DNA of 36,883 bases from an uncultured Eubacteriales bacterium (GCA_934597725.1 CAKTSK010000019.1:1-36883); one strand, 5' to 3'. Counted from the first letter of the stretch, positions 15,652-23,485 are shown. The notes: generated from the sequence alone by a model not told the origin. A program made the numbers and translations.

Positions 15652-16029
15652 ATGGTCCAGGAGATCGTGGACGTGGCCCGGTGCTTTGCCGGGCGAGAGC
15701 TGACGGAGGGAGAGGGGAAGGTCCTCTCCCTCCTGTGTGCCGCCGCCCTGGACAGCTGGCAGGCGCGGCTGCGGCCGGAGGTGACGCCGGAGCAGGTGCG
15801 GGACCTGCTGGTGGTGGCCAGCGCCTGGTCTGCCCTGGCGGCGATGACGGGGGCCTTGGAGCAGAGCAGCCCCACGCCGCTGGCGTTCACCGCCGGGGAC
15901 CTGACGGTGCGGACCCGAGAGGACCGGGCGGGGGACGCCTGTGCCAGGAGCCTGCAGCGGCAGGCGGAGGAGCTGATGGCCCCCTATGCAGAGGACGGGG
16001 GCTTTGGGGTCTGGGAGGTGAGCGGATGA
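15652..16029 (+). CDS. Head-tail connector protein (XkdH-like position)
   Basis: This 125-residue, mainly helical protein follows the capsid gene. The first half (VDVARCFAGRELTEGEGKVL, LRPEVTPEQVRDLLVVASAW) resembles the helical adaptor that docks under the portal. I chose the ATG at 15652, which has AAGGGG eight bases upstream; a GTG at 15643 overlapping the capsid stop is an alternative adding three residues. Its stop overlaps the next start (ATGA). Confidence 0.55.
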   Translation: MVQEIVDVARCFAGRELTEGEGKVLSLLCAAALDSWQARLRPEVTPEQVRDLLVVASAWSALAAMTGALEQSSPTPLAFTAGDLTVRTREDRAGDACARSLQRQAEELMAPYAEDGGFGVWEVSG

Positions 16030-16364
16030 CCTTTGCGGGCAGTTTTGAAGCCATTGCGGCCCGGTATGGGGAGGACGTGGTCCTGCGCCGGGCGGGGCAG
16101 GAGGTGGGCCGGGGACGAGCGGTGCTGCGGCCGGTGACGGACCGGCAGGCCCAATGGACCCCCACCCCGCTGGGGCAGCAGCGCTGGGAGAAGGCGCTGT
16201 GCCTGGCCCAGGCGGCCCTGCCCTTTGCCGACCAGGCCCAGGAGCAGACGGTGCAGGCGGGACAGGCGGTGTACACTGTGGAGAGCGTGCGGCCGGTGAC
16301 GGTGGGCACGGAGCGGATCTGCTGGCGGGCGCTGCTGGCCAGAAGGGAGGAGGATGGACGATGA
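16026..16364 (+). CDS. Small head-tail joining protein (XkdI-like position)
   Basis: This 112-residue protein is coupled to both neighbours by ATGA overlaps. Its middle and end contain beta-rich stretches (QTVQAGQAVYTVESVRPVTV) compatible with the small barrel stopper protein that closes the portal after packaging. I recognise no specific motif; the call rests on position among the three connector genes between capsid and sheath, as in PBSX. Confidence 0.5.
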   Translation: MTFAGSFEAIAARYGEDVVLRRAGQEVGRGRAVLRPVTDRQAQWTPTPLGQQRWEKALCLAQAALPFADQAQEQTVQAGQAVYTVESVRPVTVGTERICWRALLARREEDGR

Positions 16365-16861
16365 CGACCTTGGCGGCGCTGGGCGGACAGATGACCGACT
16401 ATCTGACGGCGGCGGGGATCCCCGCCGTGACCGCCTGGCCTCAGCAGGCCCGGCCGGAGCGGACCGGGCCGGTGGCGGTGGTGCAGGTGAAGGAGGTGGA
16501 GACCACCGGGGCGGGCTTTCAGAACTATCTGGGCCAGCAGTATGACGACGAGAGCCGCCAGTGGACCGAGCGGTATGGGCAGCGGGTGACGGTGAAGTTT
16601 CTGCTGACCCTTTACAGCCCCAAGGCGGCGGGGGAGGCCGGGTGCCGGGCATTGCTGGACCAGGTGGCGGCGGCCCTGCTGCAAGGGGGGCCGGCGGGGT
16701 TTCCGGTGGAGAAGTGGTCGGTGGGAGAGACGGCCTTTGACCAGCGCAGCGGCATGTTCTGGGGGAAACTCCAGGCGGTGTGCCGGGGGATGCTGGTGGC
16801 GGTGACAGAGGAGAGCGGCGCCCTGGTGGGCGTGGAAGTGAAAGGAGAGGTGATCGTATGA
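16361..16861 (+). CDS. Tail completion/terminator protein (XkdJ-like position)
   Basis: This 166-residue protein sits directly before the sheath gene. It has alternating helix and strand (LGGQMTDYLTAAGIPAVTAWPQ, RVTVKFLLTLYSPKAAGEAG, GKLQAVCRGMLVAVTEES), as in proteins that cap the tail tube and join it to the head. ATGA overlaps on both sides tie its translation to the connector and the sheath. Confidence 0.55.
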   Translation: MTTLAALGGQMTDYLTAAGIPAVTAWPQQARPERTGPVAVVQVKEVETTGAGFQNYLGQQYDDESRQWTERYGQRVTVKFLLTLYSPKAAGEAGCRALLDQVAAALLQGGPAGFPVEKWSVGETAFDQRSGMFWGKLQAVCRGMLVAVTEESGALVGVEVKGEVIV

Positions 16862-17886
16862 GCAAAGCGGTGACCAGCCACGAGCGGCCGGGGGTCTACT
16901 CGGTGTATGAGGCTGCGGCGGTGGTGAGCGGCGCCAGCCGGCAGGGCTGGGCGGCGGTGGCGGCCCGGAGCCAGGGCGGCACGGCAGGGACCCTGTACAC
17001 CCTGAACAGCGGCCGGGAGGCGGCGGAGGCCTTTGGCCCCAAGGACGGGCTGACGGAACTGGTGCAGCTGCTGATGGCCAACGGCGCGGCCCGGGTGCTG
17101 GCGGTGCCGGTGACCCAGGACGAGGACTATGCCGAAGCCTTTGCCCTGCTGGGCGGTCAGGAAGGGGTGCGGGTGGTCCTGTGCGACAGCGGCACCCTGA
17201 CGGTGCAGCAGGCCCTGCGGGACCAGGTGACGGCGGATGCCGCCGCCCAGCGGGAGCGGATCGCGGTGGTCCCCGGCGGGGCGGAGGAGACGGTGAGCCA
17301 GCTGGTGGAGCGGGCCAAGGGCCTCAACAGCGAGCGGGTGGTGCTGGTGGCCCCGGGAGACGCCAGGCAGGCGGCGGCGGTGGCGGGGGCCATCTGCGGC
17401 CAGACCGACCCGGCCCTGCCCCTGGGCGGCGCGGTGCTGACGGGGGTCTCCGGGCCGGCAGAGCGGTACACGGAACAGGAGCTGGACACCTTGATCCTGG
17501 GCGGCGTGACGACGCTGGAGCAGGCGCAGGGACAGTGCATGGTGATCCGGGGGGTGACCACCCGGACGACCACCGGGGAGGCCCCGGACACCACCTGGCG
17601 GGAGCTGGGGACGATCCTGGTGGTGGATGATGTGATCCCCGGTATCCGGGCGGCCCTGCGGGCCAGATTCCCCCGGGCGAAGAACACGGCCCAGACAAGA
17701 GGGGCGATCCGGTCTCAGGTGATCTTGGAATTGGAGCGGAAGCTGGCGGCGGAGATCATTGCCGGCTATGGTGAGGTGACGGTACAGGCCCTGGAGGACC
17801 GGCCCACGGTGTGCCTGGTGACCTTTTCCTTTACGGTGGCCCTGGGGCTGAACCAGATCTGGCTCAGCGCCCAGATCGCCGTTTGA
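16858..17886 (+). CDS. Contractile tail sheath protein (XkdK-like)
   Basis: This 342-residue sheath subunit makes the tail contractile. The N-terminus has the typical HERPGVYSVYE opening. The middle has an alternating alpha/beta domain (RVLAVPVTQDEDYAEAFALLGG, RIAVVPGGAEETVSQLVERA), then the sheath C-terminal domain (CMVIRGVTTRT, TILVVDDVIPGIRAALRARFP, and the final VTFSFTVALGLNQIWLSAQIAV strand) that handshakes with neighbours. It is coupled to the preceding gene by ATGA. A sheath and tube without a normal tape measure is the oddity of this operon. Confidence 0.92.
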   Translation: MSKAVTSHERPGVYSVYEAAAVVSGASRQGWAAVAARSQGGTAGTLYTLNSGREAAEAFGPKDGLTELVQLLMANGAARVLAVPVTQDEDYAEAFALLGGQEGVRVVLCDSGTLTVQQALRDQVTADAAAQRERIAVVPGGAEETVSQLVERAKGLNSERVVLVAPGDARQAAAVAGAICGQTDPALPLGGAVLTGVSGPAERYTEQELDTLILGGVTTLEQAQGQCMVIRGVTTRTTTGEAPDTTWRELGTILVVDDVIPGIRAALRARFPRAKNTAQTRGAIRSQVILELERKLAAEIIAGYGEVTVQALEDRPTVCLVTFSFTVALGLNQIWLSAQIAV

Positions 17887-17912
17887 GCGGAGACGGAGAA
17901 AGGAGCGAGGAG

Positions 17913-18302
17913 ATGGCAGCGACATGGATCCCAACCAGCAGCGACATCTATCTGGAAGTGAACGGGAAGAAGGTGGCGGTGGTCCAGAGCTACACCGCCC
18001 AGAGCACCAAGACCAGCACCACGGTGGAGGCCTTTGGCGAGAAGGAGCCGGTGGCGACCCTGCCGGGACAGAGCCGGCATGTGCTGGAACTGACGCGGAT
18101 CTACGCCACCGACGAGGCGCTGGCCGACGGCATCGACTTTTATGGGCTGGAAAACTTCAGCCTGGTCATCTGCAAGCCGGACCGGCGGGTGATCTACAGC
18201 GGGTGCCAGTGGAGCAAGATCGGAGAGAGCGGGACCCTGGGGAACGCCGTGGTGGAAAAGGTCACGGTGGTGGCCGGCAGGAGGATCGAGACGGCAGGAT
18301 GA
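17913..18302 (+). CDS. Contractile tail tube protein (XkdM-like)
   Basis: This 129-residue protein lies straight after the sheath. It has the beta-rich pattern of the inner tube: YLEVNGKKVAVVQSYTAQ, TTVEAFGEKEPVA, HVLELTRIYATDEALADGIDF, and the final strand AVVEKVTVVAGRRIETAG. The ATG at 17913 has AAAGGAGCGAGGAG before it. Its stop overlaps the next start (ATGA). It forms the channel through which DNA or another payload would pass. Confidence 0.85.
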   Translation: MAATWIPTSSDIYLEVNGKKVAVVQSYTAQSTKTSTTVEAFGEKEPVATLPGQSRHVLELTRIYATDEALADGIDFYGLENFSLVICKPDRRVIYSGCQWSKIGESGTLGNAVVEKVTVVAGRRIETAG

Positions 18303-18892
18303 GAACAGAAAAACACTGGCGGCTGGGGGGACGGCTGGAAGCCGTTCCCCCTTGGGAGCTGCTGCTGGCCCGGCAGGAGGCCCGGGGGATGGACGGCCCG
18401 GCAGAGGAACGGGCCTTGCGGGACAACGCCTGTCTGGTGGCCCGGGCCTGGAAGCGGCGGGGGAGGCGGGTGTATGCCTCCGGGGCGGCGGTGCTGGCGG
18501 ACCGGTCGCCGGCTCAGATCGAGAGGATGGCCCGCCGGTGGAGCCGGCGGTGGAGCGGTCGGCGGCGGCCGGGAGACCTGGCGGAACTGAAAGGGGCGGT
18601 GGCAGAACTGCCCTGGCAGCGGCTGCGGTGGCGGGTGCTGCGGACCTTTCGGGTCTTGCCCAGTGAGGCTCGGGCCAAGGAGCTGACGGAGGAGGAGTAT
18701 CTGTGGTGCGCGGTGAACCTGCTGCTGGACGAGGAGGAGGCGCTGGGGCAGCTGTGTCCCAGCTGCCGGGCGGAAGCCCAGCGGGCACGATGCCCGGTGT
18801 GCGGCGGGGAGACCGGGGCAGTGGTGCGGGAGGAGAATCCCGCCTTTGATCTGGCGCGCTTTGAGCGGATGAAACGGGGGGAGCGGTCATGA
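18299..18892 (+). CDS. Tail assembly chaperone-slot protein with C-terminal zinc ribbon
   Basis: This 197-residue protein occupies the place of XkdN, between tube and tape measure, where contractile phages encode an assembly chaperone. Residues 1-80 are very rich in Arg (for example WSRRWSGRRRP); the middle is helical. Near the end are C-P-S-C and C-P-V-C-G pairs about 12 residues apart, a rubredoxin-knuckle zinc ribbon. I did not find the programmed frameshift that often produces two chaperone products; instead the stop overlaps the next start (ATGA). Arg content and a zinc ribbon also suit nucleic-acid binding, so a non-chaperone role is possible. Confidence 0.55.
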   Translation: MRTEKHWRLGGRLEAVPPWELLLARQEARGMDGPAEERALRDNACLVARAWKRRGRRVYASGAAVLADRSPAQIERMARRWSRRWSGRRRPGDLAELKGAVAELPWQRLRWRVLRTFRVLPSEARAKELTEEEYLWCAVNLLLDEEEALGQLCPSCRAEAQRARCPVCGGETGAVVREENPAFDLARFERMKRGERS

Positions 18893-19449
18893 TCGACTAT
18901 TTGGAACGAGCGTTGGCGGCGGAGGCCGACGGGGTGCTGCCGGTGGCCAATGAGAGCGGCAGTGCTGAATGGCGTGGGGCTGCGGTTGGGTCAGCAGAGC
19001 CAAGGAAGCGCGCGGCGGAAGCAGCGGCAGCGCCTACGCCCACGCCTGCGGCGCAGACAGAAGCGGAGGGTTTTTCGGCAGAGAGACGGATGGGCGAGGG
19101 GGTGGACTGGGAAGAGGCTCCGTCGGTCTGGACGGGACCCCGGCAGGAAGAATTGGTCCGCGCGGCGGCTCGTGTAGGCTGGCCGGAGCAGGTCAGGCAG
19201 GAGACGGCGGAACGTGTCCCCTGGGCAGAGGAGGCTGCGGCTGGGGGCCTGGGGGTCCGGGAACTCTGTCAGGCCCTGGGGCGGACCCAGAGGGCGGTCC
19301 GGCTGGCGGAGGCCAGCCGGGGCGGCACGGCGGCGCAGACGGTCCCAGTGCCAGAGGGCGCGGAGGAGCGGCGGGCGGACTGGGAGGAATTGGACCGGGC
19401 GGTCCAGCGGGACGCCCGGCGGTATGACAATGGGTTCGCCCTGTATTGA
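18889..19449 (+). CDS. Small Ala/Glu-rich protein in the tape-measure slot
   Basis: I do not recognise this 186-residue protein. It sits exactly where the tape measure (xkdO in PBSX, over 1,000 residues) is expected, between the chaperone-slot gene and the LysM baseplate gene. Residues 1-60 are Ala/Glu/Pro-rich and probably flexible; from about 85 on it is likely helical (VRAAARVGWPEQVRQE, LGVRELCQALGRTQRAVRLAE). It has no transmembrane segment, unlike most tape measures. Ribosome site GGGGGGAG; ATGA overlap with the preceding stop. It could be a miniature tape measure, an internal protein or a remnant. At the usual 1.5 angstrom per residue it would set a tail of only about 28 nm. Confidence 0.6.
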   Translation: MIDYLERALAAEADGVLPVANESGSAEWRGAAVGSAEPRKRAAEAAAAPTPTPAAQTEAEGFSAERRMGEGVDWEEAPSVWTGPRQEELVRAAARVGWPEQVRQETAERVPWAEEAAAGGLGVRELCQALGRTQRAVRLAEASRGGTAAQTVPVPEGAEERRADWEELDRAVQRDARRYDNGFALY

Positions 19450-19476
19450 CGGACCCGGAGAACAGGAGGTGACGTG

Positions 19477-20058
19477 GTGGATCTGAATCCCATGCGATAT
19501 AAAAACTATGTCTGGCCCCACAATCCGCGGACCTATACCATTGAATATGAGCGGAAGGTGGCGGTGCATAAGGTGCCTTTTGGCCGGTACGCCATGCAGG
19601 ACCTGGGGCTGTGGCGGCGGGTGATGCGGGGGGAAGGGGAGTTTTTCGGGCCGGAGGCCTATCCCAACTTCCGGCGGCTGGCGACGGTGTTCTATGAGGG
19701 CGGGCCGGGGGTGCTGTTTCATCCGGTGTGGCAGAGCGCCCGGGCGTACTTCGTGTCGTTGTCCCTGGCCCAGGAGCCGCGGCCGGACTATGTGCGCTAT
19801 ACCTTTGTCTTTTGGGAGGATTATGACAAATATCGGGACAAGCTGACGGCGGCGGGCAGCAAGCCCGGCGGGAGCGGGGGAACGGTGCTGCCGCCCTCGG
19901 CCCCAGCAGACGCGGTGTACCACACCGTGCAGCCGGGGGAGACCCTTTGGGCCATCGCCCGGCGTTATGGGGTGACTTTGGGAGAGGTGCTGGTGTGGAA
20001 TCCCCAGATCAAAAATCCCAACGTGATCCAGCCCGGCCAGCGGCTGAGAGTGGGGTGA
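19477..20058 (+). CDS. LysM-domain baseplate protein (XkdP-like)
   Basis: This 193-residue protein corresponds to XkdP, which links tail tube and baseplate. The N-terminal about 120 residues (WPHNPRTYTIEYERK, KVPFGRYAMQDLGLWRRVMRGEGEFFGPEAYP) match the tail-tip domain seen before LysM in PBSX-like tails. A Gly/Ser/Pro linker leads into a full LysM domain (about 148-193: YHTVQPGETLWAIARRYGVT ... VIQPGQRLRVG), which in phages helps attach hub to tail. The second of two adjacent GTG codons (19477) is preferred because AGGAGG is then seven bases away; 19474 is the alternative. Four bases separate it from the hub gene. Confidence 0.82.
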   Translation: MDLNPMRYKNYVWPHNPRTYTIEYERKVAVHKVPFGRYAMQDLGLWRRVMRGEGEFFGPEAYPNFRRLATVFYEGGPGVLFHPVWQSARAYFVSLSLAQEPRPDYVRYTFVFWEDYDKYRDKLTAAGSKPGGSGGTVLPPSAPADAVYHTVQPGETLWAIARRYGVTLGEVLVWNPQIKNPNVIQPGQRLRVG

Positions 20059-20062
20059 GAGG

Positions 20063-21016
20063 ATGACGGAATGGACGCTGATCGGATACGACGGCAGCGC
20101 GCGCCGTCTGCCCACCCCTGTCGCCTGGCGGCTGGAGTATGGGCTGGGGTCTCCCTGCGACAGCTTTTGGGTCAAGGTGCTTTGGGCGGCGGGGCAGGAG
20201 GATCAGCTGGCGGACGGCGTGCGGGTGCAGGTACGCCGGAACGGCGCCCTCTGCTTTGTGGGGGTGGTGGACGAATGCCAGTGCCAGTGGTCCCCGGAGG
20301 GCTGCACGGCGGAGCTGACCGGGCGGGGGATGCAGGCCCTGCTGCTGGACAACCAGGCGGAGGCGGCGGACTATGGACAGGCCACGCTGGGCGAGATCCT
20401 GCGGCGGTATGTGACCCCCTATGGCATCGGCCTGGACCGGGCGGTGTCGCTGCCGGCGGTGTGGGGCTTTTCGGTGGCCTCCGGGAGCAGCTGCTGGAAG
20501 GTGCTGTATGACTTTGCCCGCTATCACGGCGGCGTGACGCCCCGGTTTACCCGGGAGGGCAAGCTGGCCCTGCATCCCTGGCCGGCCACTGCGCCGGTGG
20601 AGCTGGACGCGGCGGCTCCGGTGACCCGGGTGGTCCGCCGGGACAAGCGGTATGGGGTGCTGTCGCAAGTGACGGTGAAGGACGTGACCGGGTGGACCCG
20701 GCAGACGGAGGTCAACGAGGACTTTCGCCGCCGGGGCGGGCAGTGCAGCCGGGTGATCCTGCTGCCCAAGAACACGGGGTATCAGGCCCGGCGCTATCAG
20801 GCGCGCTTTCAGCTGGACCGCTCGGCGGCGGAGCTGCTGGAGATCGAGGTGACGGTGGCCCTGCCCTTTGCCGCCTGGCCCGGGGACCTGGTCCGGCTGA
20901 CCCGGCCGGGGTGGAGCGGCAACGGCGTGTATCGGGTGCGGGAGAGCCGGGTGAGCCTGGGCACGGCAGGGTATGAGACGAAACTGGTCCTGGGCCAGCC
21001 CCAGGCGGTGCTTTGA
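20063..21016 (+). CDS. Baseplate hub protein, late control gene D type (XkdQ-like)
   Basis: This 317-residue hub subunit corresponds to gpD of P2 and XkdQ of PBSX. Features are the beta-rich N-terminal domain (PVAWRLEYGLGSPCDSFWVKV, RVQVRRNGALCFVGVVDEC), the domain-swap region with LTGRGMQALLLDNQAEAADYGQ and the ILRRYVTPYGI helix, and the late gpD segment ending in GNGVYRVRESRVSLGTAGYETKLVL. The start lies just after the LysM gene. It should cap the tube and hold the spike encoded next. Confidence 0.82.
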   Translation: MTEWTLIGYDGSARRLPTPVAWRLEYGLGSPCDSFWVKVLWAAGQEDQLADGVRVQVRRNGALCFVGVVDECQCQWSPEGCTAELTGRGMQALLLDNQAEAADYGQATLGEILRRYVTPYGIGLDRAVSLPAVWGFSVASGSSCWKVLYDFARYHGGVTPRFTREGKLALHPWPATAPVELDAAAPVTRVVRRDKRYGVLSQVTVKDVTGWTRQTEVNEDFRRRGGQCSRVILLPKNTGYQARRYQARFQLDRSAAELLEIEVTVALPFAAWPGDLVRLTRPGWSGNGVYRVRESRVSLGTAGYETKLVLGQPQAVL

Positions 21017-21032
21017 ACAGGAGGGATGACGC

Positions 21033-21404
21033 ATGTGGATGGCAAGAGGAAACCGGGGCGAGATCCTGCGGGAGCCGCCGGCGGAGCTGGGACAGGTGAC
21101 GGTGGCTGACGGCGGATTGGGCGTGGCGCTGGCCGGGGAGCGGCGCAACGTGCAGGTCTGCCTGCCCGGAGGATACCATTGGAGGCCCCGGCGGGGAGAG
21201 ACCGTGCTGGTGGTGAAGAGCGGCCCGGAGGAGACCCCCTGGGTGGTGGGCCGGACGGACGGAGAGGACCCGGAGGGGGAGGTGTGGCTGTCGGTCCGGC
21301 CGGGGGTGGAGCTGCGGCTGGGCCGGGACGGCACCATCCGCTTGCAGGGGCCGGTGGAGATCAACGGGACCTTGACGCTGAACGGGAAGGAGGTGGTCCT
21401 GTGA
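21033..21404 (+). CDS. Short baseplate spike protein, gpV/OB-fold type (XkdR-like position)
   Basis: This 123-residue protein has the OB-fold pattern of gpV-like spikes (GVALAGERRNVQVCLPGGYHWRPRRGETVLVV), then a GEVWLSVRPGVELRLGRDGTIRLQG stretch and NGTLTLNGKEVVL, reminiscent of a short beta-helix tip. It is smaller than gpV of P2 (about 210 residues). AGGAGGGATG precedes the start. Its stop overlaps the next start (GTGA). Confidence 0.72.
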   Translation: MWMARGNRGEILREPPAELGQVTVADGGLGVALAGERRNVQVCLPGGYHWRPRRGETVLVVKSGPEETPWVVGRTDGEDPEGEVWLSVRPGVELRLGRDGTIRLQGPVEINGTLTLNGKEVVL

Positions 21405-21742
21405 GGGTGGCACAGCTGCGGGACGGGGATTACCGGCCCGACGGATCGGGCGGCTTTGCCCACAGCGAGGGGGCGGAAGGGGTGCTGGAGCGGGTCCTGT
21501 TCCTGCTCACGGCCCGGCGGGGGAGCTTTCCGCTGCTGCCCCAGGTGGGCAGCCGGCTGTATCTGCTGCTGGGAGAGAAGCCTTCGGCGCGGGGCGCGCT
21601 GGGGGCCAGCTATGCGGCGGAAGCCCTGGCAGGAGAGGAGGACCTGGTGGTGGAAGGGGCCGACTGGGTGGAGGAGACCCGGCGGCTGACGGTGTATTTG
21701 CGCTGGCAGGGCGCGCCGCTGCAGGCGGCAGTCCGGCTGTGA
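21401..21742 (+). CDS. Baseplate wedge protein, gp25-like (XkdS-like)
   Basis: This 113-residue protein starts at GTG 21401, overlapping the spike stop, with AAGGAGG seven bases upstream. The pattern GVLERVLFLLTARRGSFPLLPQVGSRLYLLLGE, followed by a helix and a C-terminal strand pair (LTVYLRWQGAPLQAAVRL), fits the gp25/XkdS family that nucleates the sheath at the baseplate; compare the RGSFPLLPQVGS motif with the family's conserved R-G-x-x-x-x-P-x-x-G-S. Confidence 0.8.
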   Translation: MRVAQLRDGDYRPDGSGGFAHSEGAEGVLERVLFLLTARRGSFPLLPQVGSRLYLLLGEKPSARGALGASYAAEALAGEEDLVVEGADWVEETRRLTVYLRWQGAPLQAAVRL

Positions 21743-21764
21743 GGCGGGGAAAGGAGCGTTGCGA

Positions 21765-22817
21765 ATGAAAACGGTGGAGGAACTGTATCAGGAGATGGTC
21801 CGGCAGGTGGCGCTGGAGACGGGGGTCGCCCCGGAGGGGAACGATGAGATGGCGGTGCGGATGTATGCCCTGGCGGCCCAGCTGTACGGCCTGTATGCGG
21901 AGAACGAATGGACCCGCCGCCAGTGCTTTCCCCAGACGGCGGTGGGGGAGGCGCTGGAACAGCACGGTGCGCTGCGGGGGGTTCAGCGGCTGCCCGCCCA
22001 GCGGGCGGCGGGGCGGCTGCGGTTCTCGCTGTCGGAAGCGGCGGGGGAGGATCTGGAGATCCCCCGGCAGACGGTGTGTCTGACGGCGGGGGGCGTGGCC
22101 TTTGAGACCACCCAGGCGGGGGTGCTGCCGGCCGGGAGCCTGTGGGTGGACCTCCCCGCCCAGGCGGTGGAGCCGGGGCTGGGGGGCAACGTCCCGGCGG
22201 GGCTGGTGCGGACCATGGCGGTGGCGCCGGCCGGGGTGACGGCCTGCACCAATCCCGTTCCCTTTGTGGGGGGCCGGGCGGAGGAGGGAGACGAGGCCCT
22301 GCGGCAGCGCATCCTGGAGACCTACCGGAGCCTGCCCAACGGCACCAACAGCGCCTACTATGCCCGGGAAGCCCTGGCGGTGCCGGGGGTGGCGGCGGTG
22401 AAGGTGCTGCCCAAAAAGCGGGGCGTGGGGACCGTGGACGTGGTCATTGCTACCGCCGGCGGGGTGCCGGAGCAGGCGCTGGTGGACCAGGTCCAGGCGG
22501 TGCTGGAGGAGCAGCGGGAAATTGCGGTGGATGTGCAGGTCCAGGCCCCGGAGACGGTGGCGGTCCACCTGATCCTGTCGGTGAAGCCGGCGGCGGGGGC
22601 CTCTGCGGCCGAGGTGATCCGGCAGGTGGAAGGGGCCATGGAGACCTGGTTTGACGGGCAGATGCTGGGCCGGGACCTGCTGCTGGTCCAGATCGCCCAG
22701 AAGATCTATGAAGTGGAGGGCGTGGAGAACTACCGCATCGACAGCCCCATCAACGACGTGACGGTGCAGGACAACCAGCTGGCGGTGCTGGGGTCTGTGT
22801 CGGTGGAGGAGATGTGA
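21765..22817 (+). CDS. Baseplate J-like protein (XkdT-like)
   Basis: This 350-residue wedge protein corresponds to gpJ of P2 and XkdT. It opens with the helical region (EELYQEMVRQVALETG, EGNDEMAVRMYALAAQLYGLYAENEW), then the conserved QTAVGEALEQHGALRGVQR and R-x-A-A-G segments, the GNVPAGLVRTM region, and the typical GTVDVVIATAGGVPEQALVDQVQAVLEEQR domain. The ATG at 21765 is used because AAAGGAG lies eight bases before it; a TTG two codons earlier is in frame. It overlaps the next gene by one base (TGATG). Confidence 0.9.
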   Translation: MKTVEELYQEMVRQVALETGVAPEGNDEMAVRMYALAAQLYGLYAENEWTRRQCFPQTAVGEALEQHGALRGVQRLPAQRAAGRLRFSLSEAAGEDLEIPRQTVCLTAGGVAFETTQAGVLPAGSLWVDLPAQAVEPGLGGNVPAGLVRTMAVAPAGVTACTNPVPFVGGRAEEGDEALRQRILETYRSLPNGTNSAYYAREALAVPGVAAVKVLPKKRGVGTVDVVIATAGGVPEQALVDQVQAVLEEQREIAVDVQVQAPETVAVHLILSVKPAAGASAAEVIRQVEGAMETWFDGQMLGRDLLLVQIAQKIYEVEGVENYRIDSPINDVTVQDNQLAVLGSVSVEEM

Positions 22818-23293
22818 TGAAACACGAACAGAGACTGCGGGCGCTGCTGGAACCGCTGGGGGTCTATCGCTGGGAGGGGAGTTTTCAATGGGGAGAGCTC
22901 CGAAGTGAAGGGGCGGCCCTGGACGGGGCGGCCCAGGAGCTGGCCCGCATCCAGCGGGAGAGCTGCCTCAGCACCGCCGAGGAGGAGGGGCTGCAAGGGC
23001 TGCTGGCCCTGCTGGACCTGCCGGGCCAGGGGACGCCGGAAGCGCTGCGGCAGACGGCGGCGGCCCTGCTGCGGATCGGCAGCAACAGCTTTACCTTGCA
23101 GGCCATGAACGACACCCTGCGGGGCTGCGGCCTGCCGGCCCGGGTGGAGGAGACCGACAAGCCCCTCCATGTGCGGGTGACCTTTCCGGGGCTGGTGGGG
23201 GTCCCGGCGGAGTTTTCGGCCATCCGGCAGCGGGTGGAGGCCATTCTGCCCTGTCACTTGCAGGTGGAATATCAGCTCACCCCGGGCGGCTGA
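22817..23293 (+). CDS. Tail protein gpI/DUF2313-like (XkdU-like), last gene of the operon
   Basis: This 158-residue protein follows gpJ, as XkdU does in PBSX. It has the family's pattern: N-terminal LRALLEPLGVY, then LDGAAQELARIQRES, a helical middle and a C-terminal strand region (PLHVRVTFPGLVG, RVEAILPCHLQVEYQ). In related phages this protein connects baseplate to tail fibres, but no fibre gene follows; the operon ends here. The start at 22817 overlaps the gpJ stop and has GGAGGAG just upstream. Confidence 0.75.
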   Translation: MKHEQRLRALLEPLGVYRWEGSFQWGELRSEGAALDGAAQELARIQRESCLSTAEEEGLQGLLALLDLPGQGTPEALRQTAAALLRIGSNSFTLQAMNDTLRGCGLPARVEETDKPLHVRVTFPGLVGVPAEFSAIRQRVEAILPCHLQVEYQLTPGG

Positions 23294-23307
23294 ATGGCGG
23301 GGCGGCT

Positions 23308-23368
23308 TGCCAAAGTCCCTTGCCTCCGGCGGTGGAGAGGGAGGCCTTGCCGCCCAAGGACTTTGGCA
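23308..23368 (+). repeat. Large imperfect hairpin after the phage-type operon
   Basis: TGCCAAAGTCC (23308-23318) pairs perfectly with GGACTTTGGCA (23358-23368). The stem continues past one bulge with TTG/CAA and contains a nested GCCTCC/GGGAGGC stem. It starts 15 bases after the last tail gene. There is no T run, so it is either an extragenic palindrome or a 3' end-stabilising structure rather than a classical terminator. Confidence 0.55.
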
Positions 23369-23456
23369 GAGCGGCGGGGCTGAGGGGAGGCGAGGGGAGG
23401 GTACCCAAGTCACAGACGGCGGGGAATTTTTGTGCAATAATTTCAGGGAACAATGC

Positions 23457-23485
23457 TTGACGGGACTGCGGTCCCGGTGTATCAT
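23457..23485 (+). promoter_or_regulatory. Sigma-70-type promoter of nrdD
   Basis: TTGACG (23457-23462) and TATCAT (23480-23485) are separated by 17 bp. Transcription would start near 23492, just ahead of the two NrdR-like boxes. In the 328-base gap 23294-23621 this promoter, the boxes and two hairpins are all I can identify. Confidence 0.75.
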
